Below, in pieces: positions 20,640-31,829 of a stretch of DNA of 64,000 bases. This DNA is from Chondrus crispus (taxonomy: Eukaryota > Rhodophyta > Florideophyceae > Gigartinales > Gigartinaceae): NCBI RefSeq assembly GCF_000350225.1, contig NW_005178942.1:313272-377271 (forward strand). Reading direction: 5' to 3'. Each line of letters opens with the position of its first letter. Within the stretch, counting starts at the first letter, position 1. The position numbers were made by a program, and so were the translations under genes. The notes below the pieces were generated by a model that saw nothing but the letters and a program-made list of their open reading frames with translations, was not told the DNA's origin and searched no databases.

Positions 20640-22990
20640 CTCAGGCGGGCTACGTCTCACCCCCCTCGGGGTGGATAAAATTGTAGCCCTCTGCCGAGCC
20701 CGGATTAGTACCCGGGAGACAAGACCGAACGGGGGGGTACCGACGCCGAAAATTCTGTCAAAGCGAGCCCTCGTCGGGGGCTCAAGAGCGGGGTAAACCG
20801 CGACCAAACCGGTAGCAGAGCCAGGAACCGGGTGTGTGTGGCCCTCTGAGCACGGGCGGCGGTTCCAAATACGACCGACTTCGGGGACCGCCCAATCAGA
20901 GCTCGTCAAACCGCCGAAAAGCCACCCGCCGCAAGGAAAAAGCAGGCAGAAATGTCGTGCACTGAGGGGGAGGATTGGGAATCCCCCTCAGTCAGAGCAC
21001 CGCACGTTCGGGGCGCGGGGGATGATTCGGGAGACCACCCGTGTGGTAACCGGCACGGGGTCCGGGCGTCTAACGCAGTAGGTAAATAAAGGGAAAAAGT
21101 GGGAAAGTAGAGCCCAGGAGGGGCAGAGCGGTAGGGACAGCTGGCGCGCGGAGGGCAGTGTGTAGCGGGACGACACGCGCGGTAGAGATAGGTGGGAATC
21201 GGGACGCAGATAGCTCGCAGGGTACCGTCGTAGGACGGGGACCGACGCGAGGCTACGACTCCGTTCCAGAAACCCGAGTTCTAGACCCAAAGCTTCGTGA
21301 GGATTTACTTCGGGTCGGACGGCGGATCTATAATTAATTAAACTAAAAATACTAAATTAAACGACGGCGGCGATGGCCGGAGAAACTCCTCGTGGGGAGG
21401 TATGACAACCATTACACGTGGGGAGTGACACCTGGACACAGGGGCAGAGAGGCCCGGGTACACGTGGCAGTTGGTACACGTGTGCCCGTGGAGGTAGCGA
21501 TACTCTGGCTGGGATTGAGTTCACGTGGACAGGTGTCCTGGCAGGGGGGAAGGTGTCCCGGAAACAAAAGAGCCGTGCCAGTGCACGACAAGAAAATTAC
21601 TAGAGAAAAGGCCGATTTCCCCGCAAGTCGCTGGTGGGGATGCACCCCCGGGTGGCGCGGAAGGGGACGGGAACCCGCCCCCGCGACGACCCGCTACGAA
21701 CACGACACAGTGCGGTCCCTCGCCCCGCGAACCGCGGTACACGCCGGCCTTCAAGACCGACCGGGCAGCTCGGGGAAAACCCACAGTGGCACCCCCGACC
21801 AGACCGACGAGTCGATCTCACCTCGGTGGACGACCCCGGAGGGACGCGCTACAGGCCGCCCCTAACCGTTTACTGACTACCGCATGGCGCGCGGGCGACC
21901 GCTCGCAAAAATTGCGCTGTGCCGGATTAACCCGGCGCAAAAGGGCCCTGGACGGCAAGGAGGCCATTCCGGTCGCCGGCTCTTAATTAAGGCCAAAGGG
22001 GGCTACGTTTTTCCTCCTAGAAGGGTGGAAAAAGATCGTAGCCCCCTCCCGTTAACAGAAATGCACTCCCCGGGTCCGCCCGCGTCCGGAGGTCCCAAGA
22101 CGGAAAATCCTACTTTGGGAACGCCCAGACCGATTTGGAAACTGGAACTGTAAAACCGTGTTTCTGCTCGTTTTTACAGTTTTCTTTCGTTTCCAAATCG
22201 GGGCCTCCGCGAAAAGTGACAACTGCAGGACTTTCCGACCGGTTTTGGACGAACAGCAGAGCGTACCGCCACTGGGAGTTCCCCGCTAACCGCACGGACA
22301 TGCGGGCGGTCAGAAACCCCGCTGTCTCGCAGGTGAAAGAGCGCCGTTTTTGGAAAAACGGCCAGCCTTCCGGGGGGTCGGGAAAATCGCTTCTTCGGAG
22401 CCGGATTATTGATGCCGGCGCCGGGGGAAGACGCCCCACCGCAAGGGCTACCGCCTGTGGACGGTTGCAGGCACAGGGGGTCCGTCCGCTGTACCTGAAA
22501 ACCCGGGCTCCCGCTTGGTTGCTCAAGGGAACACTGTACTGGATAAATGGCTACGTTTTTCCTTCTAACAAAAGGGGAAAAAATTGTAGCCCTGTTCCGT
22601 GAACGGATTCGACCTCTCGAGGTTTTCGCGGACCCGGGAGTGTCAAAAAAGTGAAGGTCCTATTTTAAAACCAGAACGGTTTATTCCGGTTGTAGCTGTT
22701 TTTATCGGTTTCTATTCGTTTCCAAAAAGAAACCGTTCGGGAAAGGGTCTACCGTGCGGTTTTCGCTCGTGTTTTGGACGGCAGAGGTACCGCACGCACC
22801 GGGAAAGGTGTGGAACGTACCGCTGCGGGACTGGCGGCGCCCTACCCGCGGGGTTTTGGGAGAAAAAGAAGAGAGATTTACGAAAAAAGGCCAGCCCTTC
22901 GGGAGATTCGTTAATTCCGACTTTCCCCTCGTCCGTTCGGGCGATTCCTGCCCTCAGCACGGTTGCAACCAGCGATGGAGGGGGTTCTCA
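20640..22990. repeat. Long 3' non-coding region with ~560 bp tandem units, each opened by a hairpin
   Basis: A module beginning (G)GCTACGTTTTTCC and ending GTAGCC recurs near 20650-20690, 21990-22045 and 22550-22592. The best copy can fold, pairing GGCTACG with CGTAGCC and TTTTTCC with GGAAAAA. Downstream sequence is also shared between the second and third units (e.g. TTCGTTTCC and AAAGGCCAGCC-like stretches about 560 bp apart). The first unit is partial. There is no coding capacity. Such a long structured 3' region is unusual for gypsy elements. Confidence 0.6.
21270..21560 (+). repeat. Module shared with 36035-36320
   Basis: From TAGACCCAA(A/C)GCTTCGTGAGG through AACAGGTGTCC-like sequence, this ~290 bp segment aligns with 36035-36320 over most of its length. 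It includes GGAGGTATGACA and ACACGTGGGGA. It lies in non-coding DNA here but abuts a different retroelement's pol at the other site, so it may be an old LTR or untranslated piece of a related element. Confidence 0.6.
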
Positions 22991-23423
22991 TATGCCCGTC
23001 CCTCGCTGGATCGTCCCAAACTAGACTAAGTCTGGGACTACAGTACCGACTTCGGCTTAGTTTTGCCCCAGTCGAGGGTTGTGCTTCCACTTCTGTGGCC
23101 GGATACCCCACCACCTCCACCCGGTTGGTCGGCCGCGCTGCCGCGGCGCTTTCGTCAACACAGGGAGGGGGAACCGAATTGGATGCACGGCCAATGGGAC
23201 AGGGCTCCGCTGGAGCGCCGACGACATGTTTAATGTCGCTAGCGCCCCTTCACCGCGCGGGTCGGAAGATGACCGCCGCTGCGGGTGTGCATGCCGGTTT
23301 GAGGACTCGAGGAAGGTAACTACTGTACGGCCGCGTCTCCGCGGCCGACGCATGGTCTCCGTTCGGGATAGAAGACCATCACAGCTGGCACGGATTTTAG
23401 TCCGCCGCGACGGGGACGTGTCG

Positions 23424-23442
23424 CAAAGTAAGGAAGGGGGTC
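23424..23442 (+). other. Polypurine tract
   Basis: AAAGTAAGGAAGGGGGTC, almost all purine, sits immediately before the 3' LTR, where the plus-strand primer is expected. Confidence 0.7.
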
Positions 23443-24022
23443 TGTAGTACAACGGCGCGAAGGCGACGGCACCACTGCTGCCGCCCCGGCGTACAGTACG
23501 TTGGGCTGTAAGCGCGAGCAGAACCGAAAGGAGTTATATTTTCAGGTGACGGCCGGTGCGGAGTACAGTAGTACCCCGCCGGCTACACGTGTTAGATCCG
23601 AACGGTAAGTAATTAGTAATTAATAATTAATGGCACAAACTAGCCAATTTAGCTCAGTAGCTGGTATACAGTAAGTAACAGCTACTGTAGCGGGACAGGT
23701 GTCCTGGCGTCCCACTTAGGGGTTAAGACCGGGAGCACCTGCCTCGTTCCAGTAAACGGGAGGCAGACTCGCCTCCCTTCCCTTTACGGCTAATTGCTAT
23801 CCCATTCCTGTTTCCCTTTTAGTCTCAGGCTTCTAACCCGTGACCGGCCGTCCGGATCTAACACTACCGACCGGCTGCGCGTCACCGGCTACGTGAGCCT
23901 TCTCTCTTTTGGAGTCCATCCGTACGGTTTTCGTTCGCGCGTGGGTTACCCAGTGGCCGGCGCTCGCTTACCTCTAATCCCCCTCGTTTCCGAGTAGTCG
24001 GGACGAAGGAAGTTACACCACA
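23443..24022 (+). repeat. 3' LTR
   Basis: A 580 bp copy of the 5' LTR with scattered substitutions. It is preceded by a purine-rich run and followed by the ACACC duplication. Confidence 0.9.
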
Positions 24023-24027
24023 ACACC
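24023..24027. repeat. 5-bp target site duplication (ACACC), right
   Basis: Identical to 4044-4048 and abutting the right LTR. Confidence 0.88.
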
Positions 24028-24894
24028 TTCGTACTGCCCCATGGGAAAAATACTGACACCGGATCGGTCGCAACCAGCATCCAAGGGAACCCACACACAG
24101 AAAACACCCATTGAGTACTAGCGCAGAGGCCCGATGGCTTACGTCGTCACGATGCGGATCGCAATCCAACGCAGTGATACAAACTCAAACAACAGCGAGT
24201 AGTGATAGAGATAGAAAATAATACTGAAATAAAGGAAAATGGAAGGGGACCCCCGAGCGCAGAAGGATGCTGTACGCTAAGTAAAGCAAGCGGGTACAGT
24301 AGATTCCGACGTCAACCAAGTAGATATTCAACTCCGGAAACTCGGGTTACCTTTATTGACTTGGTGGTAAATGGGCTTGGGTATGTATCACCCGGCAGAA
24401 TCCACTACGGTAGCTCGCGGCGCTAGATATGATATCTAATCTACTGTCAGCTAAATTAATGGTAACTTATTAACTAAATAAAATTAAATAATTAAAAATT
24501 AAAACTATATAAATATTCACACGTGTGTCCCCCAATCCCGGACTACAGTAACCAGAATTCCTGCTTCCCAGGTAGCTTATTACATCACAAGAACTCTTTC
24601 GTGCAATTGGTTCACTTAGATGAATTTTGACTTGAAAACTTGAGGGGAAATTTAATCAAGATATGTGAAGAGTCAAAGCTCTATTTCTTCTCCGCAATGA
24701 CAGCTTTCCTCCCTACTCACGAACAAGCTCGACACAAGAGGACTTACTTTCATTGAATGGCCGACCAATAATCTTTATCATCAAAACATTTGCTAATTCT
24801 GGGATAAGCCCTGGAGTTCCATTGAAGTGTCGCTGGCAAATGAGTTTTTCATGCCATTAAATGGTGACACGGCTGATGAAACGGAAAAGATGCT
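24028..24894. other. Stretch without a recognisable gene
   Basis: This is the right half of the sequence split by the gypsy insertion. It has an AT-rich run (24440-24515, ATTAAATAATTAAAAATTAAAACTATATAAAT-like) followed by ACACGTGTGTCCCCCAATCCCGG. No gene or terminal repeat could be fixed. Confidence 0.4.
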
Positions 24895-25966
24895 TTGGAC
24901 GCCGTTGCGGAGGAATTAGACTATGGAAGCGAAGATGGAACTTTGCAAGAGCAGGCTGGGGAAGGGCAGCCAGATTTAATTATGCAAACAAGCACTGAAG
25001 GCCTCAAAATAGACGATGAAGGAGCTATAGATTTATATGACGAAGCAGACGAAATTAATAGTGACGTAGAAGGTGACATTGAAGACAATAAGTACGCAGA
25101 AGAGGTGCAGTACGAAGTCAGCAACAAATCATTTGCAACAGAAAGCTACGCCGCTTACGCGTCTAGCCCTACGGGAGAATTCGATGCGATGCTCACTGCC
25201 GTCTCGAGACCAAAGCTTTCTCGCCTTTGCACTGTAGCAGGACCTACAGACAGTAAGAGAATGCAGCGAAGCAGAAATACGAAAGGAATCATTGCATAAT
25301 TTGAAAGGAAGATTATGGCAGCATCTGCTGTACGCCAGGCAAACCATCTCATTGCCACAGACTCATTGCCAACACCACATGGAATGGAAGAAATGCCCGA
25401 GTACACGTTTTCTAGAGACATGGTTTGCGCAAACACGGGGCTGAAGAGGCGGGATGAGCTATAATACTACCATGTGGGGCTCAATATGGTTGCACGTATA
25501 TCTAGAAGTACAGAAGTGAGATTAGCGAAATGTCTCAGAAGAGCGTCCGTAGCTCAACCGATAAACTAAGACCCCCCGCAGTGTTGGAAAGGCTCCACGG
25601 ACTGTGTCCGGGAAAGTATAGCCTACCAGGAGAAAACGAGATACAAAAGGATATTACAAAAATCTTTGGCGCTTTAAAAAATCTGGAAACTCTAGTTATG
25701 ATATTGAAAATCAAGTAGAAGGGGTTGTGATGGTAACTAGAGGAAAAAGATCAACCATTCCTGCCGCGTTTTCCGACACGCTGGCACCAGTTGTTGAAGC
25801 AGACAGGACGATCAAGCCTGCACAGGCTGTAGCTCAGTGTAGATCGATTCTCGAAGATACTGGTGGAGTGAGAGATGCCGAGTTCCGAAGAGAAAAGACG
25901 CTGAGACCTAAACTCAGCAACTTGAAAGCTGCGATGAAGGGCAAGGAGAAGGGGAACTTGATGTAA
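24895..25966 (+). pseudogene. Degraded acidic protein of unknown function
   Basis: A 134-residue frame (24895-25299) rich in Asp/Glu (LYDEADEINSDVEGDIEDN) is followed, in other frames, by MEEMPEYTFSRD (near 25384), RPPAVLERLHGLCPGKYSLPGENEIQ (near 25569) and a Lys/Arg-rich tail (25727-25966). The pieces are in order and spaced like one decayed gene, possibly from a transposon. I do not recognise a family. Joining them is an inference. Confidence 0.35.
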
Positions 25967-26149
25967 AGCAATCATGGTGCCAATTGTAGTAGGACGTGCT
26001 GCGCTCGACCGGCTTGGGGTAGCGGGAGCTACGACACGTCGCACCGCAGTTCGAGGCGTGCGAGACGCGACGAGTGCTGTGCACCCCTGTAGTAAGAACC
26101 TCAAAACAAGACAGAAGAGAGGTCGGTAGCTGGTTGGTGTAGCATAATC

Positions 26150-26720
26150 GCGAGGACGTTATTTGGACGCGCGGGTTGACTACTGTACTCCCGCAAAATG
26201 CCTTACAGCGCGGACGTCCGCGCCTGTAAGTACGCGCTTGCTGCTCGCTGTGCACGTGTACAGCGTGACGATCCGTGTAAGGCGCTACCTAGATACTGTA
26301 GTATGTTATGATAGATTATTTACTTGTATATTAAATGACAGGGCGACCGGCGGCGGAGAGAGGAGAAGGACAAGCACGGGCTTGGTACCAGATCCTTCGC
26401 CGCAGGTATAACCCCGTCCGCTTATTCTAAACGCGTTAGCTTAACGCGAGCGCGTTAACCAAGAACTAAGGCGGGTAGCGGTCGCGACACGTACGCGAGC
26501 GAGCCAGATCCGCCTCCGCCCGTCGGCGCTAGCACGCTAACTAGCGCCGCACCGGGGCGTCGAGCGCGTCGATCCGCTCTACCGCGTGCGCGTCCGCGTA
26601 CGCGTCCGCGTCCGCTCCCCACCGTTCTACCACGATACCACCGCCCGCGTTCGTTCTGGTGTTTGTTTGTTTTTCTCTTTCTCGCGTTAACACAGGCCTT
26701 ACGGGAACCTCGCTAAAACC
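26150..26720 (-). repeat. Hairpin-rich repeat, copy C (inverted relative to A and B)
   Basis: Its reverse complement aligns with 38095-38725 and 38745-39345: GTGGTAGA(A/G)CGG, CGGATCGACGCGCTCGACGCCCC, CCGCCGCCGGTC, ATTTAATATACAA and ACTACAGTA appear in the same order. It contains its own palindrome, CGCGGACGTCCGCG inside TTACAG...TGTAA (26203-26229). Confidence 0.65.
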
Positions 26721-28615
26721 CCACCGCGACCGGTAGTTTATGCTACAGTTGGTAGAGGTTTGGTAGAGCGGTGTGCGTTCGACACAACGATGCCACGAAA
26801 GGCAGATCGACGTTTTGGACGAGGTAACTCGACGCCGTGCGGAGGCGGCGTCGTCGTCACGGAAGACGAATCCGGGCGCTATGCGGAGCGCTCGTCATGC
26901 GTTACCCCTGCGGTGGAGTACTTTTCGTTGTACTCGATGTACAAAAGGGGAGACGAAAACGTAGTCAGGCAAAGAACTTAGGCACGAAACCAAGGGACAA
27001 TGGAGTCGGCCGTCGAGATGATGTCACCACGTTGATCAATGATTCCCTCGAGTCCTTCCCCTTCCCTACTTTATTATATCTACTACTGCAGTCCCCGTCC
27101 ATACAGTGCCAGACTGTAACGGTACGACTACACATCGGGCAGTAACGGTCCTGCACTTGGGCGCCAGCGAGGTACACCGGTATCATACATTAGACGGTAT
27201 GATTCAAGTACAGTACGTACACGGACGCGAATTGTGCTGCCCAACTTACCGGGCGATAAGGGAATTACCTTTTGAATTGGGAATTAACCAATGCGGTCCT
27301 TGTCATACACCATCGGGTGTTCGAGTACAGTATGTAAACTAGTGGACACTTGGCGATATACCACACCAATCACATCGACCGGCATCATGGCATGGAATAC
27401 TTCAATTGCGAACGGGCAGTACTGCAAAATGTTTAATTTTAATTGTTGTGAATGGGATTTAAAGCTTTGAAGAGCGGTGCATTGATGTGTATACATCTGT
27501 TGTATTCATAGCTACGATTGAGAGGATTTTTGCACCAATGGACGGCTCTGATCGTCAGCTTTCCAGAAGTATTAATTTTTGGGACTGTTGGTCAATAGCA
27601 GAATCGGGGATTCGAAGAGTGTCCTAAACTTTTGATCATTTTGACCCACTTCCCATTTGGATCCGGTGTTGATGTGAGGAAATAGTATCCCCCTCCACGC
27701 TTATGATGCTTGAGAATTGCTTCCAGATACTTTTCATTTCCATCAATACCTGTAACAGGTGCTGTTCATCAACTACAAGCTGACTAAACTCAACTACATG
27801 GTCTCTGACATCAGCAGGCTGACCCATATATGTCATTGTGGGAATTGTATGTACAGCGGAATGACTCCGAGAGTGAGCAGGCAGTTTCAACTTTATAGCA
27901 TCTTCCCAATGACTTCTACAACTTTATGTGGTTCGTATTCCTTACGTGCTAAACTATCAGAAGCATTAAACTCATAATACATATCAGTACACAAAGTGTT
28001 GTTAATTCAAATCATACAGACTAATTTGTAATCATTAAGTTGATACCTACGTGCGAAGTACGCATTTTGTCCTATGTTGGTGACTTATGTGTAAACGGAG
28101 CCTCTTCATAGGAATTCTTGAGACGTACCTTGAAGTCTGGAAAGCTTCCTAAAGATATCTCAGATCCGTATTACATATCCAAAATATACTTAGGAACCCA
28201 TCCTAGTTTCATTTCCAACAGTTTCATTCCCAGATAATGGCATACACCAGAATCATAGGCGCATTTTGCTTGTGGAACCGACGCATCGTAATTATCTTGA
28301 TAATTCGAGCAATAACAACGTTCGTAGATTTCGATCCCCCTGTTCATCTTTTCTAACTAACAATCAATCTGCGGATGAAACTTTTGCACATCTTCAAATC
28401 AATTTCACAAAGATCTATCAGTCAATTCCCGGAGTTTGACATTATCTCCGTGTCGCGATCAGAGGCTACGCTGTCGGGAGTATCAGGTTTTTTATGGGCG
28501 AAGTCCCACATGGTTGTAATCTTGTGAACCAAAAGCAGTATGGGTGTAATTGTAGTGCAATTTGTAGTAATATGGATCCTTCCGGTTCGGTATTAGGCCG
28601 ATGCCGAAGGTGTAT
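26721..28615. other. Stretch without a recognisable gene
   Basis: Short frames only. 27,400-28,480 is AT-rich and looks like decayed intergenic DNA. No RNA gene or repeat structure was found by eye. Confidence 0.5.
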
Positions 28616-28618
28616 GCA

Positions 28619-28636
28619 GTGGGTGGATCCAGGAAT
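28619..28636. repeat. Left terminal inverted repeat of the Harbinger element
   Basis: TGGGTGGATCCAGGAA matches the reverse complement of 31664-31680 with one mismatch. Confidence 0.6.
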
Positions 28637-29472
28637 TTGCCACTCTCCCATTTTAATTATAGCCAACCAATAGGATCTCATCTAGTGTGGCGCCGTTCCG
28701 CCACTTGAGAGAATTTGGAGAGGGGTGAGGGGGGTCTCTACACTTCGCCACTCCTCACCACATCGCTTTTGGCGCGCAAAAAGTCGATACAAGAAGCAGT
28801 ACGACCACCGTAGGCTTTACAAGCCAATCCGTCTGGCGTGTTCTCGCTGGTGATATCTCGGGCCACCTCCTCGCCAAAACAGGCTCCCTACCACGCCCTC
28901 CTCGCCACTTTCACCCACTTCTCCCCCATCACCCACCTCACCCACCCCCCATTCACCTTCCTCGTCGCCTGGGTCGCCGAGCCCTCCCCAAACCCCCCTC
29001 CTCCTCCTCCCCCAGCCCACGGCCTCCTCCCTCGCCCTCGCCCGCGAGCACACCCTCGAAAACCCCGCCCCTCCGTCCTCCTCCTCGTTCACCGCCTCTC
29101 CTCCCACCAGGACCTCGCCGCCCTCCCTAAGAAAACTCTTCCATTCGCATCATGAGCAGATTGCAAGCATGTCACATTGCAGTCTTGATTAATTCCAGTT
29201 TAGCTGCCCTTGCTGCCTCAAACGGATCCATGTGCTCCGTCCTCATCGCAAGTCAGAGCAGAACAGCACATTCTAATGGTGCCAACAAGCGCATTCAAAA
29301 ACCAAATTTCTTGCGAAGAGCGCTGATCTCGCCTACTCGGGTTCGAAATCCCACGCCGTGGTAGCAGCTTTTAGCTTGTGGCGGGGTTTCCGACTCTGTC
29401 GTTGCGGTTAATTTCCCAAAAGACCTCATTATCTCTTGGCTTCTTCCCGTTTTTGCTCACGAACAAACAAAA

Positions 29473-30406
29473 TTGAATTTTGGGAGTCCCTACAGAGTCG
29501 GTCCGACGGTGCGAGGCCGCAAGTGTACTATTAACTCAATTGATATTCTTGGGATGGTACTATGGTACCTAAAGACTAGCGCTACTCAATACATGCTTGC
29601 TCCATTATTTGGGTTGGTACTCTCCTCGGTTGGGGTATGGTTGGATTACGGACTGGAAGTTTTGCATCGTGTTGTGAAGAGTAGATCAAGAACCTACTTC
29701 GAGATGCAATGGCCTACAGTGGACGAGATGGAATCGTCAAGCCCTTTGTTGCAAACTATCGGAAAATTTGGCCCCCTCCTCGAAGGTGTGTTCGCGGTAG
29801 TAGACGGAGCGCGCATGCCCTGTGCCGACTACACTAATGCTGATTTACAGAACGCCTTTTATGAGGGCTACACACAGAGTGTCGAGTGACTAACTTCTTC
29901 GTCTGGAACTTTTTCGGGGAGATAATTTACGCAGGAATTAACTTTCCGGGAAGTTGGCACGATAGAAAACTGGCAAATGCCTCCGGCCTACTGTTCCCCA
30001 AACTTTCAGACAGCATGACGCCCCCGGGTATGCCATTCTAGGAGACAGTGCATTCATTGGAGACATTAGACATACGAAAGGGAAAATTGTTCGAGGGCGC
30101 AAGTGAAACGAAACAAAAGGAATACCTAACTCGTCAGAGATGGCTGCCGTTGACATAATATAACAACGTGTCATGCCAAGTGAGAGGCAATCAGCTGAGT
30201 GGGGAGTCCGGGCTATAGAGGCCCCATTTGCAAGACTTAAATGCCCTTTGTCCCCAGATAGTTTCAAACGCCAACGCCTTTTAAGGATTATAGTTCATCT
30301 TTCTAATTTCCGAACCCGGTTTGTAGGATTGAATCAGATCAGAACGACGTTTGGGCATTGCGACACTATTACACAACCATGGCTTGAACGGTACATTGAG
30401 AAGTAG
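29473..30406 (+). pseudogene. Harbinger (DDE_Tnp_4-like) transposase, broken
   Basis: Recognisable blocks in order: a helical N-terminal part (TINSIDILGMVLWYLKTSATQ), FAVVDGARMPCADYTNADLQNAFY with the first Asp, a hydrophobic strand plus GSWHDRKLA, GDSAF with the second Asp, and MPSERQSAEWGVRAIEAPFARLK carrying the final Glu. These match Harbinger transposases. The frame slips by one base near 29887 and again near 30040, and a stop lies near 30110. It ends TAG at 30404-30406. Inactive as read. Confidence 0.8.
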
Positions 30407-30477
30407 TCTATCTGTTACATGTCTCAGCTCTGATTTTGGTTCATAAACGATACTATCAACGACTTAAGTTCCAAAAT

Positions 30478-31533
30478 TCAATTCTTTGTGGCGCTTAGCT
30501 CGGACTTAAGTTCATCTTGTATAATCTTTTTTATTTCTGTTTCTCCGATACTATTATTTTGTTGGCCTGTAGACATCCTTATTATGGCATGTGCTGGATC
30601 TGAGATTGCTTTAGAGATCCCATGTATGCTTTTCGAAATGTCACCGACATGTTCGGTGAGGCCATCCCGTTCATGTTGTTTCTTAACCCCAGTCGACCTG
30701 GGCCTGCGTTTGTTACGTGGCGGGCCTACTGTTTCTTTCCGAGAGCGTTTAAGTGAGGATTTTGCCTCACGTACATTTTCACCGTCGTCCGCACTTTGAT
30801 TTGTTTCGTTTCCGTTGACTTGTTCTGAGTTATCAGTGGTTTCATTTTCTCGTGCAATATCTCGCTCGGTCTGTTCTTCGTCTGACAATTCATCCCCAAT
30901 AGTAAAGACAGCGCATTTGGAATGTATCTCTCGCGCTATTTCTTTGGCTCGACGGACAGAGGGAGGGCATTGCGGATCTCCAGTTGGTTTTTTCATGTTA
31001 GCGAGTTTATCGAATTTGTTTTTGACAGAATCCATATCAAGGTCCGGGCGGTCATTTGCTGTGCACCAGTCGTTGAATTGTTGGGCGACTATTGCCCACT
31101 GGTTCGCACCGAGGGGTTCTACAACTGCGACGATGTCGAGGAGGGCGTTGACGTCACTATCACTGTAGTTTGGTGCTCCAGCTCGAAATCCCTTTCCTTT
31201 TTTTCGGTGACTGGCAGTGGGACTGTCATTTTCAATCGGGCTGGTGGAAGGGGGAACATTTGGAATGGAGGAGGTCTTGGGCGGTTGGAATGCCGATGAT
31301 GATGGTGTGAGGGGATTGTGAAAGGAGGGAGGTTGCTGATTCGATGTAGGGATCCAAGGCCACGGGACGGATTCCATTCTGTGCATGGACATCTTCTTGA
31401 GGACTGATCTCGAGACGGCGGATGGCGGAAGTTGAATTTTTGCTGTAGATGTGGTTAGAAGAGGGATTTGGTGGAACGGTGTGCACCAGCTGAGACGGTT
31501 ATGGGCAAAGAGGGTGTTTCTTGATGTTGACAT
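30478..31533 (-). CDS. Myb/SANT-like protein (DUF6818 type) of the Harbinger element, intact
   Basis: 351 residues from ATG 31533; the frame is open a little further upstream to a TTG at 31605. After a Pro/Ser-rich N-terminus, a basic patch (RKKGKGFRAGAPNYSDSD) leads into a SANT-like domain (VNALLDIVAVVEPLGANQW, then FDKLANMKKPTGDPQCPP and RRAKEIAREIHSKC). This block is typical of DUF6818 proteins in oomycetes and algae. An acidic stretch, a basic segment (KRSRKE..RNKRRPRS) and a C-terminal helix follow. Harbinger elements need a Myb-like partner for DNA binding and nuclear import of the transposase; that role is inferred from the family. Confidence 0.75.
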   Translation of the reverse strand: MSTSRNTLFAHNRLSWCTPFHQIPLLTTSTAKIQLPPSAVSRSVLKKMSMHRMESVPWPWIPTSNQQPPSFHNPLTPSSSAFQPPKTSSIPNVPPSTSPIENDSPTASHRKKGKGFRAGAPNYSDSDVNALLDIVAVVEPLGANQWAIVAQQFNDWCTANDRPDLDMDSVKNKFDKLANMKKPTGDPQCPPSVRRAKEIAREIHSKCAVFTIGDELSDEEQTERDIARENETTDNSEQVNGNETNQSADDGENVREAKSSLKRSRKETVGPPRNKRRPRSTGVKKQHERDGLTEHVGDISKSIHGISKAISDPAHAIIRMSTGQQNNSIGETEIKKIIQDELKSELSATKN

Positions 31534-31663
31534 CAGGGCTACACAGGTTTGGCGGGAAAGTTGCGTACTTTGATTGGATCCGTGGCTGTTGCGCGTAGAG
31601 GGCAAATGTTTTCTGAAACCGTTGACTCCAGGTCAGATTGCCAAATGTTGCGCGTTAAACATT

Positions 31664-31680
31664 TTCTGGATCCACCCAGT
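31664..31680. repeat. Right terminal inverted repeat of the Harbinger element
   Basis: TTCTGGATCCACCCAGT, reverse complement of the left end, is followed by GCA. Confidence 0.6.
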
Positions 31681-31829
31681 GCAATGCCCCTGTCGGGCAG
31701 AGACCGAGGTCCAATGGGTCCAGCAAAAACAACAACAGCAACAAAAAGAACAACTGCCGACGGCACAGCGCTGCGGAGGTTCCGACTCTCGCCTCAACGT
31801 TTAAAGGAGCTTGCGACTCGTAGTAGCTC

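Larger units (their letters stand above)
4049..24022 (+). mobile_element. Ty3/gypsy chromovirus-like LTR retrotransposon, 20 kb including a nested 9.1 kb DNA element
   Basis: The element has two near-identical LTRs (4049-4629 and 23443-24022) starting TGTAGTAC and ending ACCACA, and an ACACC target duplication. Internal order is gag, protease, reverse transcriptase, RNase H, integrase and chromodomain, i.e. gypsy order with a chromovirus-type chromodomain. Removing the nested element at 10770-19853 leaves about 10.9 kb, long for gypsy because of a 2.8 kb non-coding, repeat-rich 3' region. In-frame stops and several frameshifts make it non-functional as read. The intact LTRs and duplication show it arrived as a unit, before the nested insertion. 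Confidence 0.92.
28616..31682. mobile_element. PIF/Harbinger-type DNA transposon, ~3.07 kb
   Basis: A short inverted repeat, (G/C)TGGGTGGATCCAG, occurs at both ends (28619-28633 and 31666-31680), with GCA directly outside each, a possible 3 bp duplication of the size made by Harbinger. Inside are a decayed Harbinger transposase (rightward) and a Myb/SANT-like gene (leftward), the usual two-gene Harbinger content, here arranged tail to tail. The short repeats make the exact ends uncertain by a base or two. A pyrimidine-rich tract (about 28840-29130) fills the left side. Confidence 0.7.

Noticed and set aside
24895..25299. Intact host gene for an acidic nuclear protein
   Set aside because: Related-looking pieces continue downstream in other frames, so a decayed larger gene is more likely than a complete 134-residue protein.
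28838..29155. Pro-rich ORF on the plus strand
   Set aside because: The stretch is simply pyrimidine-rich, which opens all frames and yields Pro/Ser/Leu-rich translations on one strand and Gly/Glu-rich ones on the other. No conserved motif is present.
29325..29365. tRNA-like B-box (GGGTTCGAAATCCC)
   Set aside because: No matching acceptor, D or anticodon arms could be drawn around it, so a tRNA gene is not supported.
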